Shown here: positions 9,153 through 17,634 of the stretch, one piece after another
Numbering within the stretch: the stretch's first letter is position 1
Layout of the letters: every line of letters begins with the position of its first letter
Assembly (NCBI RefSeq): GCF_003725695.1
Contig: NZ_RJSE01000007.1
Coordinates: 1,520,717 to 1,584,716, forward strand
Direction of reading: 5' to 3'
Source of the DNA: Nocardioides marmoriginsengisoli
GTDB taxonomy: Bacteria > Actinomycetota > Actinomycetes > Propionibacteriales > Nocardioidaceae
Length of the DNA: 64,000 nucleotides
Notes under the pieces: model-generated
What the model saw: the letters and a program-made list of their open reading frames with translations, nothing else
What the model was told of the DNA's origin: nothing
Databases searched by the model: none
Program-made: the position numbers and the translations under genes

Positions 9153-10007
9153 GTGCGTCACACCTACGAGTGCCCGCTGCGCTGGGCCGACATGGACCTG
9201 CTCGGCCACATCAACAACGTCGCCTACGTGGACTACCTCCAGGAGGCCCGGATCGCGATGCTGGCCGAGGTGCGGAAGATCGTCGGTAGCCGTCCGGAGG
9301 AGGGCGTCGTCGTGGTGCGGCACGAGCTCGACTTCGCGGCGCCGCTGAAGTACCGCAAGCGCCCGGTGCTGATCGATACCTGGGTCAGCGAGGTGCGCGC
9401 GGGCTCGTTCACGACGGCGTACGAGATCTACGACGAGACTCCCGAGGGGCGGGTCGTCTACCTGCGGGCGTGGTCCCGGCTGGCGCCGATGTCGCTGGCG
9501 ACCGGAGCGCCGCGGCGACTCGGTGCCGAGGAGCGTGATGCCCTGGCGGCGTACGTCGAGCCGGCCGAGCCCCGGACGGCGCTCACCGCGGAGGGCCGGT
9601 CGCAGCACGTCTACCCGGTGCACGTCCGCTGGTCCGACCTGGACACCTACCACCACGTGAACAACGTGAAGTTCATCGAGTACTTCCAGGAGTCCCGGAT
9701 CGCCTACACCCGGTCGTTCCACCAGGAGGGCGACGTCTTCGGTGCGTTCGTGGTGGCCCGGATCGACGTCGACTTCCTCCGCCCGATCACCTACCGGGCG
9801 GAACCGTACGAGGCGCACAACTGGATCAGCAAGGTCGGCAGGACCTCGGCGGTGTTCGCCAGCGAGATCCGGGACGGCGACGCCGTGCTGGCGAGGAGCC
9901 AGGTGGTCGCGGTCGGGTTCGACCCCGACACCCAGCGCTCAGCTCCGCTGCCGCCGGACCACCACGGGCGGCTGCTCGAGCAGCTCGCGCTCTCCGGCCT
10001 CGGCTAG
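9153..10007 (+). CDS. tandem hotdog (4HBT) acyl-CoA thioesterase
   Basis: 284 residues from the GTG at 9153 (MRHTYECPLRWADMD). It contains two fused hotdog domains. The first carries LRWADMDLLGHINNVAYVDYLQEAR and the second carries VRWSDLDTYHHVNNVKFIEYFQESR; the conserved W-x-D-x-D-x-x-x-H-x-N-N active-site block is intact in both. It likely hydrolyses acyl-CoA thioesters in the cytoplasm. The gene is divergent from the thiolase gene and shares its palindromic operator, so both probably serve fatty acyl or sterol side-chain metabolism. No good Shine-Dalgarno precedes the GTG; TTGGAT 7 nt upstream could make it leaderless, and other starts further up are possible. Confidence 0.82.
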   Translation: MRHTYECPLRWADMDLLGHINNVAYVDYLQEARIAMLAEVRKIVGSRPEEGVVVVRHELDFAAPLKYRKRPVLIDTWVSEVRAGSFTTAYEIYDETPEGRVVYLRAWSRLAPMSLATGAPRRLGAEERDALAAYVEPAEPRTALTAEGRSQHVYPVHVRWSDLDTYHHVNNVKFIEYFQESRIAYTRSFHQEGDVFGAFVVARIDVDFLRPITYRAEPYEAHNWISKVGRTSAVFASEIRDGDAVLARSQVVAVGFDPDTQRSAPLPPDHHGRLLEQLALSGLG

Positions 10008-10010
10008 GGC

Positions 10011-10388
10011 TCAGCCCTCGGGCGTGTTCACCATGAACTGCGCCGCGTGCGTCACGTAGTCCCAGAACTGGGCGTCCTGCTCAGGGGTCAGGTCGACGCT
10101 GTCCAGGCCGGCGCGGAAGTGCTTCAACCACAGCCCGGCCGCGGCCGGGGTGACCTCGAACGGCGCGTGCCGCATCCGCAGCCGCGGGTGCCCGCGGGTC
10201 TCGGAGTACGTCGTCGGCCCGCCCCAGTACTGCGCCAGGAACAACCGGAAGCGCTCCTCGGCAGGACCGAGGTCCTCCTCGGGGTACATCGGTCGCAGGG
10301 CCTCGTCGGCGGCAACACCTTCGTAGAAGCGGTGCACGATCGCGGTGATCGTCTCCATCCCGCCGATCTCGTCATAGAACGTTGCCAT
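10011..10388 (-). CDS. glbO: group II truncated hemoglobin (trHbO)
   Basis: 125 residues from the ATG at 10388 (MATFYDEIGGMETI). Visible markers are HRFYEGV with the B10 Tyr, the proximal His in RMRHAPFEV, and a Trp in GLWLKHFRAGL at the G8 position, which together define group II truncated globins. The protein binds heme and O2. Actinobacterial HbO is associated with oxygen or peroxide chemistry at the membrane. It converges with the thioesterase gene (3-nt gap) and lies 23 nt from the next minus-strand stop. An upstream in-frame ATG at 10415 would add nine residues that do not look globin-like. Confidence 0.9.
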   Translation of the reverse strand: MATFYDEIGGMETITAIVHRFYEGVAADEALRPMYPEEDLGPAEERFRLFLAQYWGGPTTYSETRGHPRLRMRHAPFEVTPAAAGLWLKHFRAGLDSVDLTPEQDAQFWDYVTHAAQFMVNTPEG

Positions 10389-10411
10389 GGGTCCATTGTG
10401 CCGAGCCGGGT

Positions 10412-12919
10412 TCAACGCAGGTCAGCCAGGTACCGCTCCGCCGCCACCGCGTCGCGACGACGGGCCTCCCAGGTGATCCCGACGAGCAGCAGCGCCACGC
10501 CGACCGAGCCCAGCGAGATCCACCGGGGGAGCGCCGCGGCCTCGGGGCCGAGGTGGCGGACCGCCAGGATCCCCACGACCGCCGCGCCGGCCAGGAACGG
10601 AGCTCCCCAGCGCTGCCGGATACCGACGGCGAGCGCGGCCACTCCGGCAGCGGCGACGAGCGCGCCCCGGACCGAGACCGGGTCCTCCAGGGTGAGCAGC
10701 AGGCTCGGCACCAGGCCGACGGTCAGTCCGCTGCCGAGGGCGCGCCAGCTGCTCACCGGCTCGTCGCGAAGCAGCCTCCAGACGCCGGCGGTGACGAGGA
10801 CGGCGGCGGCCGGGACGGCGTACAACTCGGGCGCGACTGCGCCGTCGGCGAGCCGGTACAGGGTCGCGACCGCGAGCAGCGCCGCGGCCAGCCAGGAGAG
10901 CCGGTCCCGGTCGCGGTTCAGGATCGAGACCAGGGCGACGGCCGAACCGGTGACGCTCAGCGTCAGGGCGACGACGACGTCGGAGTTCGCGAAGAACGGT
11001 GCGGTGAGCGCGCAGAGCAGTGCGGTGAGCTCCAGGGTGACCCGGGTGGCCGGGGTCCGGCCGATCGGGGCCGCGGCGAGGCCGACGGCGGCCATCAGCA
11101 GCGCCAGGGTGAGGGCGGCGGTGTCACCGGTCGCGTGCGCCAGGTAGGGCCAGTGCGTGGCCGCGAAGCCGGCCAGGACGACGGCCGCACCGGCCAGGAA
11201 CGGCTCCAGGACGCCGTCGAGGCGATCGGCGCGGGTCCGGGTCGCGGCTGCGGAGAGGACTCCGGCAACCAGGGTGGCGAACAGGCCGACCAGGAGGTGC
11301 GAGGGCACCGCGAGCCTGATTCCGACGGCGACCAGGTAGGCGGTGACGACGAGGCCGCCGACCAGAGCGACCGGTGTGTTCCGGCCGGCGACGGCGAGGG
11401 CGGCCGCGACCGCGGTGAGGGCGGCCCAGGTGAGCACCGCCGGGAGCAGCGTCGGGCCCTGCTCCAGGACGGCGGTGACCAGGCCGAGCGCGACCACTGC
11501 CGGGGCGCCGACCAGCCACGCGGTCCGGGCCTCGGCTCGGGCCGCCTCGGGAAGGTGCCGGATCAGGCTCAGCGCGGTCAGGACGGCGACCGTCGCGATC
11601 AGCGGGGCGGTCCAGGACGCCACCTCCCAGGTCGTCCGCGGCAGCTGCTCGCCCAGGTTCAGTGCGAAAGCGGGACCGGTGGTCGGGAGCTGCAGGAGAA
11701 CGTCGAGGGGGCGGCTCGCGGTGAGGAGGCCGGCGGTCAGGCCGGCACCGAGGGTCATCGCCGCGGCGGGCCGTGCCCAGACCCGCGGTGCGATCGCCGC
11801 CACCCCGGCCAGGCTCAGGGCCACGCCGGAGAGCAGCATCGTCTGGGGATCGGCGTCCAGGGTCCCACCGAGCGTGAAGGCGACCAGGCTGAGCAGAGCG
11901 GCGGACGCGGCGACGTACCGGACGGGTTCCGGGATCCGCCGCACGGCAGTCGGTGCGGCGGCCCAGGGAGCGGCCCAGAGTGCGGCGACCAGGAGCGGCC
12001 ACCCGCGGAGGTGCTGCCACCAGTCGGCGGCGTCGATCCCGGTCCGGTCGAGGCCCTGGCCGACCAGGATCGCCCAGCTCAGGACGCCGATCGTGCCGAC
12101 CGCATAGCCGAGCGGACGCAACCGGCCGGCGAACGAGCCCCCGAGCAGGACTGCCGTGCCGAGCAGCAGCGGCACGGTGATCGCGGTCGCCACCTCGGCC
12201 CGGTCGGCGGCCCAGGCCTCGGTAGCGGTCAGCAGCAGGGCGCCGAGGCCGGCGCCGAGGACCGGTCCGCTCAGTCGGCGGGTGGCGGTCGTGGTGGCCC
12301 ACGCGGCGACGGCGGTCGATCCGAGCAGCAGGATCCCGCCGAGCAGGGCGGCCACGTGCCGAGGAGCGAGGTCGTCGATCAGGCCGGCCCAGCGGGCGGC
12401 GACGACGTCGATCGCGACGAGAGCCCCGGTCAGCAGCCACAGCGTCTCCGCGCCGCCGCGCAGCCCGCGCCGGGTCAGGGCCACCGCGATGCCGCCGACC
12501 AGCAGGGTGATCGCGGTCATCACGAGGGTCCGGCCGCCGAGGCCGAGGTCGCTCCAGCTCACCGCGACGAAGACCGCGGCCGCGACCAGCAGGCAGAGCC
12601 CGCCGACGGCGAGCAGGACCACCTGGGCCGAGAACGTCGAGACCCGCGGGGGAGCGGCCGACGGCTGGGTCGACGACGCGCGCGGCGGGGCGGCGGGGAG
12701 GTCGAGGGTCCTGATCGGTGGCGCCGGTGCTGCCGGCGCTGCCGCTAACGCCGGTGCGAGACGGAGCCTCTCGATCAGCCGGTCGGCGCTGATCAGGTGC
12801 TGCCAGAGCGCCGAGGCGTCCGGTCCGATGAGGGCGAGGCCGCATCCGGTGCAGACCGACGAGGGGTCCAGCAGCGAGCGGCAGTCCGGGCAGGCGAGGG
12901 GATCGAGGAGCTTGCTCAT
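10412..12919 (-). CDS. large polytopic membrane protein with N-terminal zinc ribbon (SCO7613-C-terminal-like)
   Basis: 835 residues from the ATG at 12919 (MSKLLDPLACPDCRSLLD). The N-terminus has a CPDC-x10-CTGC zinc ribbon, then about 60 residues of Ala/Pro-rich linker. The rest is almost wholly hydrophobic, with more than twenty predicted membrane helices rich in Ala, Leu, Val and Gly and no recognisable catalytic motif. Large actinobacterial membrane proteins of this layout are usually annotated only as SCO7613-C-terminal-domain proteins; I match it by overall layout, not alignment. The role is unknown; a transport or cell-envelope function is possible. The next gene upstream on the same strand, mscS, ends 80 nt away. 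Confidence 0.7.
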   Translation of the reverse strand: MSKLLDPLACPDCRSLLDPSSVCTGCGLALIGPDASALWQHLISADRLIERLRLAPALAAAPAAPAPPIRTLDLPAAPPRASSTQPSAAPPRVSTFSAQVVLLAVGGLCLLVAAAVFVAVSWSDLGLGGRTLVMTAITLLVGGIAVALTRRGLRGGAETLWLLTGALVAIDVVAARWAGLIDDLAPRHVAALLGGILLLGSTAVAAWATTTATRRLSGPVLGAGLGALLLTATEAWAADRAEVATAITVPLLLGTAVLLGGSFAGRLRPLGYAVGTIGVLSWAILVGQGLDRTGIDAADWWQHLRGWPLLVAALWAAPWAAAPTAVRRIPEPVRYVAASAALLSLVAFTLGGTLDADPQTMLLSGVALSLAGVAAIAPRVWARPAAAMTLGAGLTAGLLTASRPLDVLLQLPTTGPAFALNLGEQLPRTTWEVASWTAPLIATVAVLTALSLIRHLPEAARAEARTAWLVGAPAVVALGLVTAVLEQGPTLLPAVLTWAALTAVAAALAVAGRNTPVALVGGLVVTAYLVAVGIRLAVPSHLLVGLFATLVAGVLSAAATRTRADRLDGVLEPFLAGAAVVLAGFAATHWPYLAHATGDTAALTLALLMAAVGLAAAPIGRTPATRVTLELTALLCALTAPFFANSDVVVALTLSVTGSAVALVSILNRDRDRLSWLAAALLAVATLYRLADGAVAPELYAVPAAAVLVTAGVWRLLRDEPVSSWRALGSGLTVGLVPSLLLTLEDPVSVRGALVAAAGVAALAVGIRQRWGAPFLAGAAVVGILAVRHLGPEAAALPRWISLGSVGVALLLVGITWEARRRDAVAAERYLADLR

Positions 12920-12999
12920 GCCCTCATCGTCGGCCGCGGCCGGCCGTGGAGCATCCGCGCCGGCACTCAGCCGGCCTGAGTACGGGTGCTCAGGGGCGC

Positions 13000-13998
13000 C
13001 TACTGCGGCTTGGTCGGGTCCTGCGAGACCACCCGTTGCGGGAGCGGCATGATGATGCCCTCGGCATCGAACCGGGCCTTGACCCGCTCGCGCATCTCGC
13101 GCAGGATCTTCCACTGCTGCTGCGGCATCGTCTTGATGGTCACCCGGACCACGACCGAGTCGGGGCCGAGGGACTGGACGCCCCAGACGTCCGGCTCCTC
13201 GATGATCTGGTCGCGGAACTTCTTGTCGTCGGCCAGCTCGTGGGCCACCTCCTTGAGGAGGCGGCGGACCTTCGCGATGTCCTCCTTGTACCCGACGGTG
13301 ACGTCGAGCACCGAGCGCGACCAGTTCTGGGACTGGTTGCCGACCCGGAGGATCTCGCCGTTGCGGACGTACCAGACGGTGCCGTCGACGTCGCGCAGCC
13401 GGGTCACCCGCAGGCTGACCGCCTCGACCGTGCCGCTGGCCTCGCCGAGGTTCACGGTGTCGCCGACGCCGACCTGGTCCTCGAAGATCATGAAGATGCC
13501 GGAGAGGAAGTCCTTCACCAGGCTCTGCGCGCCGAAGCCGAGCGCGACGCCGACGATGCCGGCGCTGGCGATCAGCGGCGCGATGTCGTAGCCGAGCTCG
13601 GAGATCGCCATCATCAGCACGACGACGAAGATCAGGCCGGTGACGATGCTCTTGAGCAGGCTGCCCATGGTCCGGGCGCGCTGCACCCGGCGGTGGGCTC
13701 CCGGCTCCCCGCCCGGATCCGCGAAGCCGCCGAGGGGGCCCTTGGCGAGCTTGGTCGGCACCACGCCGCCGATCGCCCGGTTGACCAGGCGGTCGATCAG
13801 CTTGAGCAGCAGCCAGCGGGCCACCAGGCCGAGGATGACCAGCCAGAGGATCGCGAACGGCTTCCCGATCAGCCAGCCGGCCGCGTGGGCCAGGTCCTTG
13901 TTGCCGGTCCAGTCGAGGACCGCGGCACAGGTCCAGCTCTCGTCGCCGCCCCGGATGCAGGTGTCGGTCATCGGGATCAGGCTCTGTGCGACGGACAT
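13000..13998 (-). CDS. MscS-family mechanosensitive ion channel
   Basis: 332 residues from the ATG at 13998 (MSVAQSLIPMTD). Three hydrophobic helices are followed by the pore-lining TM3 with its Gly/Ala pattern (PLIASAGIVGVALGFGAQSLVKDFLSGIFMIFEDQVGVGDTV) and the cytoplasmic beta and alpha/beta vestibule domains (NLGEASGTVEAVSLRVTRLRDVDGTVWYVRNGEI). It acts as an osmotic safety valve in the plasma membrane. TATGGT on the minus strand ends 6 nt before the ATG, so it is probably leaderless. Confidence 0.92.
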   Translation of the reverse strand: MSVAQSLIPMTDTCIRGGDESWTCAAVLDWTGNKDLAHAAGWLIGKPFAILWLVILGLVARWLLLKLIDRLVNRAIGGVVPTKLAKGPLGGFADPGGEPGAHRRVQRARTMGSLLKSIVTGLIFVVVLMMAISELGYDIAPLIASAGIVGVALGFGAQSLVKDFLSGIFMIFEDQVGVGDTVNLGEASGTVEAVSLRVTRLRDVDGTVWYVRNGEILRVGNQSQNWSRSVLDVTVGYKEDIAKVRRLLKEVAHELADDKKFRDQIIEEPDVWGVQSLGPDSVVVRVTIKTMPQQQWKILREMRERVKARFDAEGIIMPLPQRVVSQDPTKPQ

Positions 13999-14004
13999 GG
14001 GGCG

Positions 14005-14010
14005 ACCATA
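14005..14010 (-). promoter_or_regulatory. -10 box of a leaderless promoter for the mscS gene
   Basis: On the minus strand TATGGT ends 6 nt before the ATG at 13998. Confidence 0.5.
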
Positions 14011-14046
14011 ACGGGTGCTGAGGTGCTCGACCGGCGCCGCACTGAG

Positions 14047-14052
14047 TATCCT
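14047..14052 (+). promoter_or_regulatory. -10 box of a leaderless promoter
   Basis: TATCCT ends 7 nt before the GTG at 14060, and no Shine-Dalgarno is visible. Confidence 0.5.
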
Positions 14053-14059
14053 TCGGTGT

Positions 14060-14464
14060 GTGAGCACACGCCAGGCCCAGGACAAGACCCGTACCGCCTC
14101 ATCCCGGACCCGGGCGCGTCGCGCCGTGATCGCGTTCGCGGTCGGCATGGTCGCCCTGGTGTCGCTGCCGGTGGCCGCTGTCGCGGACACCCCGGCCGCG
14201 TGGGACGACGCTCCGCACGTCTCCGGCCTGGAGTTCCTGGTCGTCCTGGTGCTGATCCCGGTCGGCCTGTTCGCGGTGATCGCGCTGCTCGCGGCGCTGC
14301 CGTCGATGATCAAGGACAAGGGCTACGAGCCCGGTCAGGCCTGGCGCTCGGAGCCGGAGTGGTTCGGCGGCCCGCGCAAGGGCGTCGAGTCCGCCGAGGA
14401 GCTGACCGACAAGCAGATCGAGGCGGCCGAGGCCGACCGAGGTGGCACCAGTGGCAAGTGGTGA
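14060..14464 (+). CDS. small membrane-anchored protein of unknown function
   Basis: 134 residues from the GTG at 14060. A basic N-terminus is followed by a hydrophobic segment (AVIAFAVGMVALVSLPVAAVA) that may be a signal peptide cleaved near ADT. A second membrane helix follows (LEFLVVLVLIPVGLFAVIALLAAL), then a polar cytoplasmic tail with a WRSEPEWFGG motif. I do not recognise a named family. Its last 23 nt overlap the start of a DUF5130-like gene, and such gene pairs are expected to act together. It is divergent from mscS; the two leaderless promoters sit back to back. Confidence 0.7.
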   Translation: MSTRQAQDKTRTASSRTRARRAVIAFAVGMVALVSLPVAAVADTPAAWDDAPHVSGLEFLVVLVLIPVGLFAVIALLAALPSMIKDKGYEPGQAWRSEPEWFGGPRKGVESAEELTDKQIEAAEADRGGTSGKW

Positions 14465-14837
14465 CGGCTTCTCCGCCGACCAGCGTTACGAGATCGACCG
14501 CGCGATTCGCGCCGCCGAGACCGTCAGCCGCTACGAGTTCTCGGTCTTCGTCGGCGCTGCCGAGTCGGACCACGGCGCCTTCGCGCAACGCCTGCACGCC
14601 TCGCTGATCGCCCCGGCGCGCAGCGTCCTGATCATGGTCGACCCGGCGGCGCGGCTGCTGGAGATCGTCACCGGGTCCGTCGTACGCCGGGTGCTCGCGG
14701 ACGACGCCGTCCGCCTCGCCGCGGCCGCGATGGAGTCCGCGTTCGCCCAGGGTGACCTCGTCGGCGGTATCACGCGCGGGGTCAACCAACTGGCCGACGC
14801 CGCCCGCCAGCCGGAGACCCTGCACAGCAGTAGTTGA
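14442..14837 (+). CDS. DUF5130 / TPM-like protein
   Basis: 131 residues from the GTG at 14442, or 128 from the GTG at 14451. The core (RYEIDRAIRAAETVSRYEFSVFVG, FAQRLHASL, ARSVLIMVDPAARLLEIVTG) resembles the DUF5130 family, which is related to the TPM phosphatase-like fold. No membrane segment is present. The function is unknown. It overlaps the preceding membrane protein gene and ends inside a nested palindrome that also contains the stop of pepN on the other strand. Confidence 0.7.
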   Translation: MAPVASGDGFSADQRYEIDRAIRAAETVSRYEFSVFVGAAESDHGAFAQRLHASLIAPARSVLIMVDPAARLLEIVTGSVVRRVLADDAVRLAAAAMESAFAQGDLVGGITRGVNQLADAARQPETLHSSS

Positions 14838-14948
14838 GCAGGCCCTTTCCGTTCCTTGAGTAGGCCCTCGTGGCCCGCGGTACGCAGGTGACCGGGCCGC
14901 TGGCGCGCAAGAAGGGCCTACTCGTGCTGCAGAACGGGCCTACTCAAC
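14833..14948. repeat. nested palindrome carrying both stop codons of convergent genes
   Basis: Four copies of a 10-13 bp motif lie in two orientations. GTTGAGCAGGCCC (14833-14845) and TTGAGTAGGCCC (14856-14867) point right; GGGCCTACTC (14914-14923) and GGGCCTACTCAAC (14936-14948) point left. The outer arms pair 12 of 13 bases. The TGA of the plus-strand gene (14835-14837) and the TGA of pepN (14944-14946) both fall inside outer arms. It probably works as a bidirectional terminator. Confidence 0.6.
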
Positions 14949-17490
14949 GGGCGTCTTTGGACTGACCCTTCAGGTAGCGGGCGACGTCGGCGCGGCCCTC
15001 GGCGATGTAGCGCTTCGCGCCGGGGTTGGCAGTCGTCGTGGAGAGCCAGGCGTCGACCTGGGTCAGCAGCTCCGCCGAGGCGAGCTGACGCGGGAACAGG
15101 GCCTCCAGGGCCACCGACGCCTTGTGGGTGCCGAGGTGCTCCCAGAGCGTCTCGGCTGCCTCCAGGTACTTCGCGACGTACGGCGTCAGGACGTCGTCCT
15201 GGTCGTGGGCGTTGAACGCGCCCACGATCGAGCGGTGCGTCTCGTTGGCGGTGTCGGTCGCCACGACGGCTGCCTGCCAGGCCTCAGCCTTCGCCTCCGC
15301 GGTCGGGCGTGCGGCCCGGGCGGCGGCGGCCTTCTCCTGGCCGGAGATGGTGTTGTCGCCGGCGAGCTCGGTGTCGATCCGGGCGTCGCCGCGGCCGGCC
15401 CGGGCGAGGGCGCCGATCAGCGTCCAGCGCAGGTCCTGGTCGACGGCCAGGCCGTCGAAGGCCAGCGACCCGTCGAGCAGCTGCTCGAGCTCGGTCAGGG
15501 CGCCGTCGCTCACGGCCGCGCCGGCGTACGTCCGGGCGAAGGTGAGCTGGGCGTCGCTGCCCGGCTCGGCCTCGGTCAGCAGGGTGCGCAGGCCGCGCTC
15601 CCAGCGATCCTTCAGCGCTGCCCGGTTGGCCGGCGCGGAGAAGGAGTTGGCCGCCTGGGCGGCGTACATCGGGATCCGGCTGATGCCCCAGGCGTCGGTC
15701 TCCGAGCCGATGTTCGCGAGCACCAGCTGCACGAAGTCGGTGGCCGACATCTCGGCGTCCCGGGTCATGTCCCAGGCGGCGCCCCAGCACAAAGCCCGGG
15801 CGAGCGAGTCGTCCAGCTTGCCGAGGCCGTCGACCACGGTCGCCAGCGACCGCTCGTCGAGCCGGATCTTGGCGTAGGCCAGGTCCTCGTCGTTGAGCAG
15901 CAGCAGGTCGGGCTGCCGGAGGCCGACCAGCTCGGTGATCGCGGTGGAGGCGCCCTCGATGTCGGTCTCGATCGCCGTACGGCGGACCAGCCGGCCCTCG
16001 ACCAGGTCGTAGAGGCCGATGCCGATCCGGTGCCGGCGCAGCGTCGGCCAGTCCGGGTCGGCGGTCTGGAGGACCGAGAACGAGGTGTAGCCGCCGTCGG
16101 CGTCGAGCTCGAACTCCGGCGTCAGGGTGTTCACGCCGGCGGTCTGCAGCCACTCCGTCGCCCAGCCCTGGAGCTCGCGACCGGAGGACTTCTCCAGCGC
16201 GGCCAGCAGGTCGGTGTACTCGGCGTTGCCGTACGCGTGGTCCTTGAAGTACTGGCGCAGGCCGGCCAGGAACGGCTCCAGCCCGACCCAGGCGACCAGC
16301 TGCTTGAGCACCGAGGCGCCCTTGGCGTAGGTGATCATGTCGAAGTTGACCTCGACCGCGTGCAGGTCGTAGTTGTCGGCCGCGATCGGGTGCGTGCTGG
16401 GCAGCTGGTCCTGGCGGTAGCCGGTCTGCTTGCGGGCGTTGGCGAAGCCGGTCCAGGAGTCGGTGAACTCGGTGGCCTCGACCTCGGCGTGGTAGCAGGC
16501 CCACTCGGCGAAGGACTCGTTGAGCCAGAGGTCGTCCCACCACTTCATCGTGACCAGGTCGCCGAACCACATGTGCGCCATCTCGTGCAGGATCACGCTG
16601 CAGCGGAACTCGTAGAACGAGCGCGGCTGGCGGCTGCGGGGGAGGTACTCGTCGCGCAGCGTCACGGCGCCGGCGTTCTCCATCGCGCCCATGTTGTACT
16701 CGGGGACGTAGAGCTGGTCGTACTTCTCGAACGGGTAGGGGAAGTCGAACGCCTCCTCGAAGAAGGCGAATCCCTGCTTGGTGAGCTTGACGATCTCCTC
16801 GCGGTCGCGGTCGAGGAACTCGACCAGCGACTGGCGGCAGTAGTGGCCCAGCGGGATCGTGCCGAACTTGCCCTCGTAGACGTCCTGGACCTCGTAGTAC
16901 TCACCGGCGACGAGCGCGGTGATGTACGTCGACATCTTCTTGGTGGTCGCGAAGCTCCAGACCGCCTTGCCGGCGCCGGCGGGGGAGGGCTCCGGGGTCG
17001 GCGCGTTCGAGACGACCTTCCAGTGCTCGGGTGCGGTGACGTGGAAGGTGAAGACGCTCTTCAGGTCGGGCTGCTCGAAGGTCGTGTAGACCCGGCGCGC
17101 GTCCGGCACCTCGAACTGGCTGTAGAGGTAGACCCGGTCGTCGGCAGGGTCGACGAACCGGTGCAGGCCCTCGCCGCTGTTGCTGTAGGTGCAGTCGGCA
17201 CGGACGACGAGCACGTTCTCGACGTGCAGGCCGTCGAGCTGGATCCGGCTGTCGGCGTACACCTGGGCGGGATCCAGGGAGACCCCGTTCAGGGTGATCT
17301 CGTGGATCTCGGCATCGACCAGGTCGGCGAACGTGCTGCCGCCGGGCTGGGTCGAGGTGAACTCGATGGTGGTCGTGGACGCGAAGGTCGTCTCGCTGGT
17401 CGTGAGGTCGAGCTCGATGGTGTAGGAGTCGACGTCGATCAACCGGGCGCGGGTCTGCGCCTCGTCGCGAGTGAGGTTGGTTCCTGGCAT
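14944..17490 (-). CDS. pepN: aminopeptidase N (M1 family zinc peptidase)
   Basis: 848 residues from the ATG at 17490 (MPGTNLTRDEAQTRARLIDV), close to the ~850-860 of Streptomyces PepN. It has the exopeptidase motif GAMENAGAV, the zinc site HEMAHMWFGD with the downstream Glu in NESFAEWACY, and a C-terminal ERAP1-like helical domain. It removes N-terminal residues from peptides in the cytoplasm. The ATG at 17499 is also in frame, but it abuts GAGAGG, which would suit the 17490 start better as a ribosome-binding site. Confidence 0.95.
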   Translation of the reverse strand: MPGTNLTRDEAQTRARLIDVDSYTIELDLTTSETTFASTTTIEFTSTQPGGSTFADLVDAEIHEITLNGVSLDPAQVYADSRIQLDGLHVENVLVVRADCTYSNSGEGLHRFVDPADDRVYLYSQFEVPDARRVYTTFEQPDLKSVFTFHVTAPEHWKVVSNAPTPEPSPAGAGKAVWSFATTKKMSTYITALVAGEYYEVQDVYEGKFGTIPLGHYCRQSLVEFLDRDREEIVKLTKQGFAFFEEAFDFPYPFEKYDQLYVPEYNMGAMENAGAVTLRDEYLPRSRQPRSFYEFRCSVILHEMAHMWFGDLVTMKWWDDLWLNESFAEWACYHAEVEATEFTDSWTGFANARKQTGYRQDQLPSTHPIAADNYDLHAVEVNFDMITYAKGASVLKQLVAWVGLEPFLAGLRQYFKDHAYGNAEYTDLLAALEKSSGRELQGWATEWLQTAGVNTLTPEFELDADGGYTSFSVLQTADPDWPTLRRHRIGIGLYDLVEGRLVRRTAIETDIEGASTAITELVGLRQPDLLLLNDEDLAYAKIRLDERSLATVVDGLGKLDDSLARALCWGAAWDMTRDAEMSATDFVQLVLANIGSETDAWGISRIPMYAAQAANSFSAPANRAALKDRWERGLRTLLTEAEPGSDAQLTFARTYAGAAVSDGALTELEQLLDGSLAFDGLAVDQDLRWTLIGALARAGRGDARIDTELAGDNTISGQEKAAAARAARPTAEAKAEAWQAAVVATDTANETHRSIVGAFNAHDQDDVLTPYVAKYLEAAETLWEHLGTHKASVALEALFPRQLASAELLTQVDAWLSTTTANPGAKRYIAEGRADVARYLKGQSKDAR

Positions 17491-17622
17491 GCGACGCATC
17501 CTCTCACCCGCGCCGAAGCGTCAGAAATAGGGCAGAGGAAGTTCAAGAATGACAGCGGTGTAACGGCGTGTCGCAGCGCTGTAGTTTGGTGAAGGTGGTA
17601 GTCAGAGTGACGAAAGTTGCTC

Positions 17623-17628
17623 TAGCGT
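17623..17628 (+). promoter_or_regulatory. -10 box of a leaderless promoter
   Basis: TAGCGT ends 6 nt before the GTG at 17635. The same hexamer and spacing precede the TIR gene at 36717. Confidence 0.45.
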
Positions 17629-17634
17629 ACGGAT

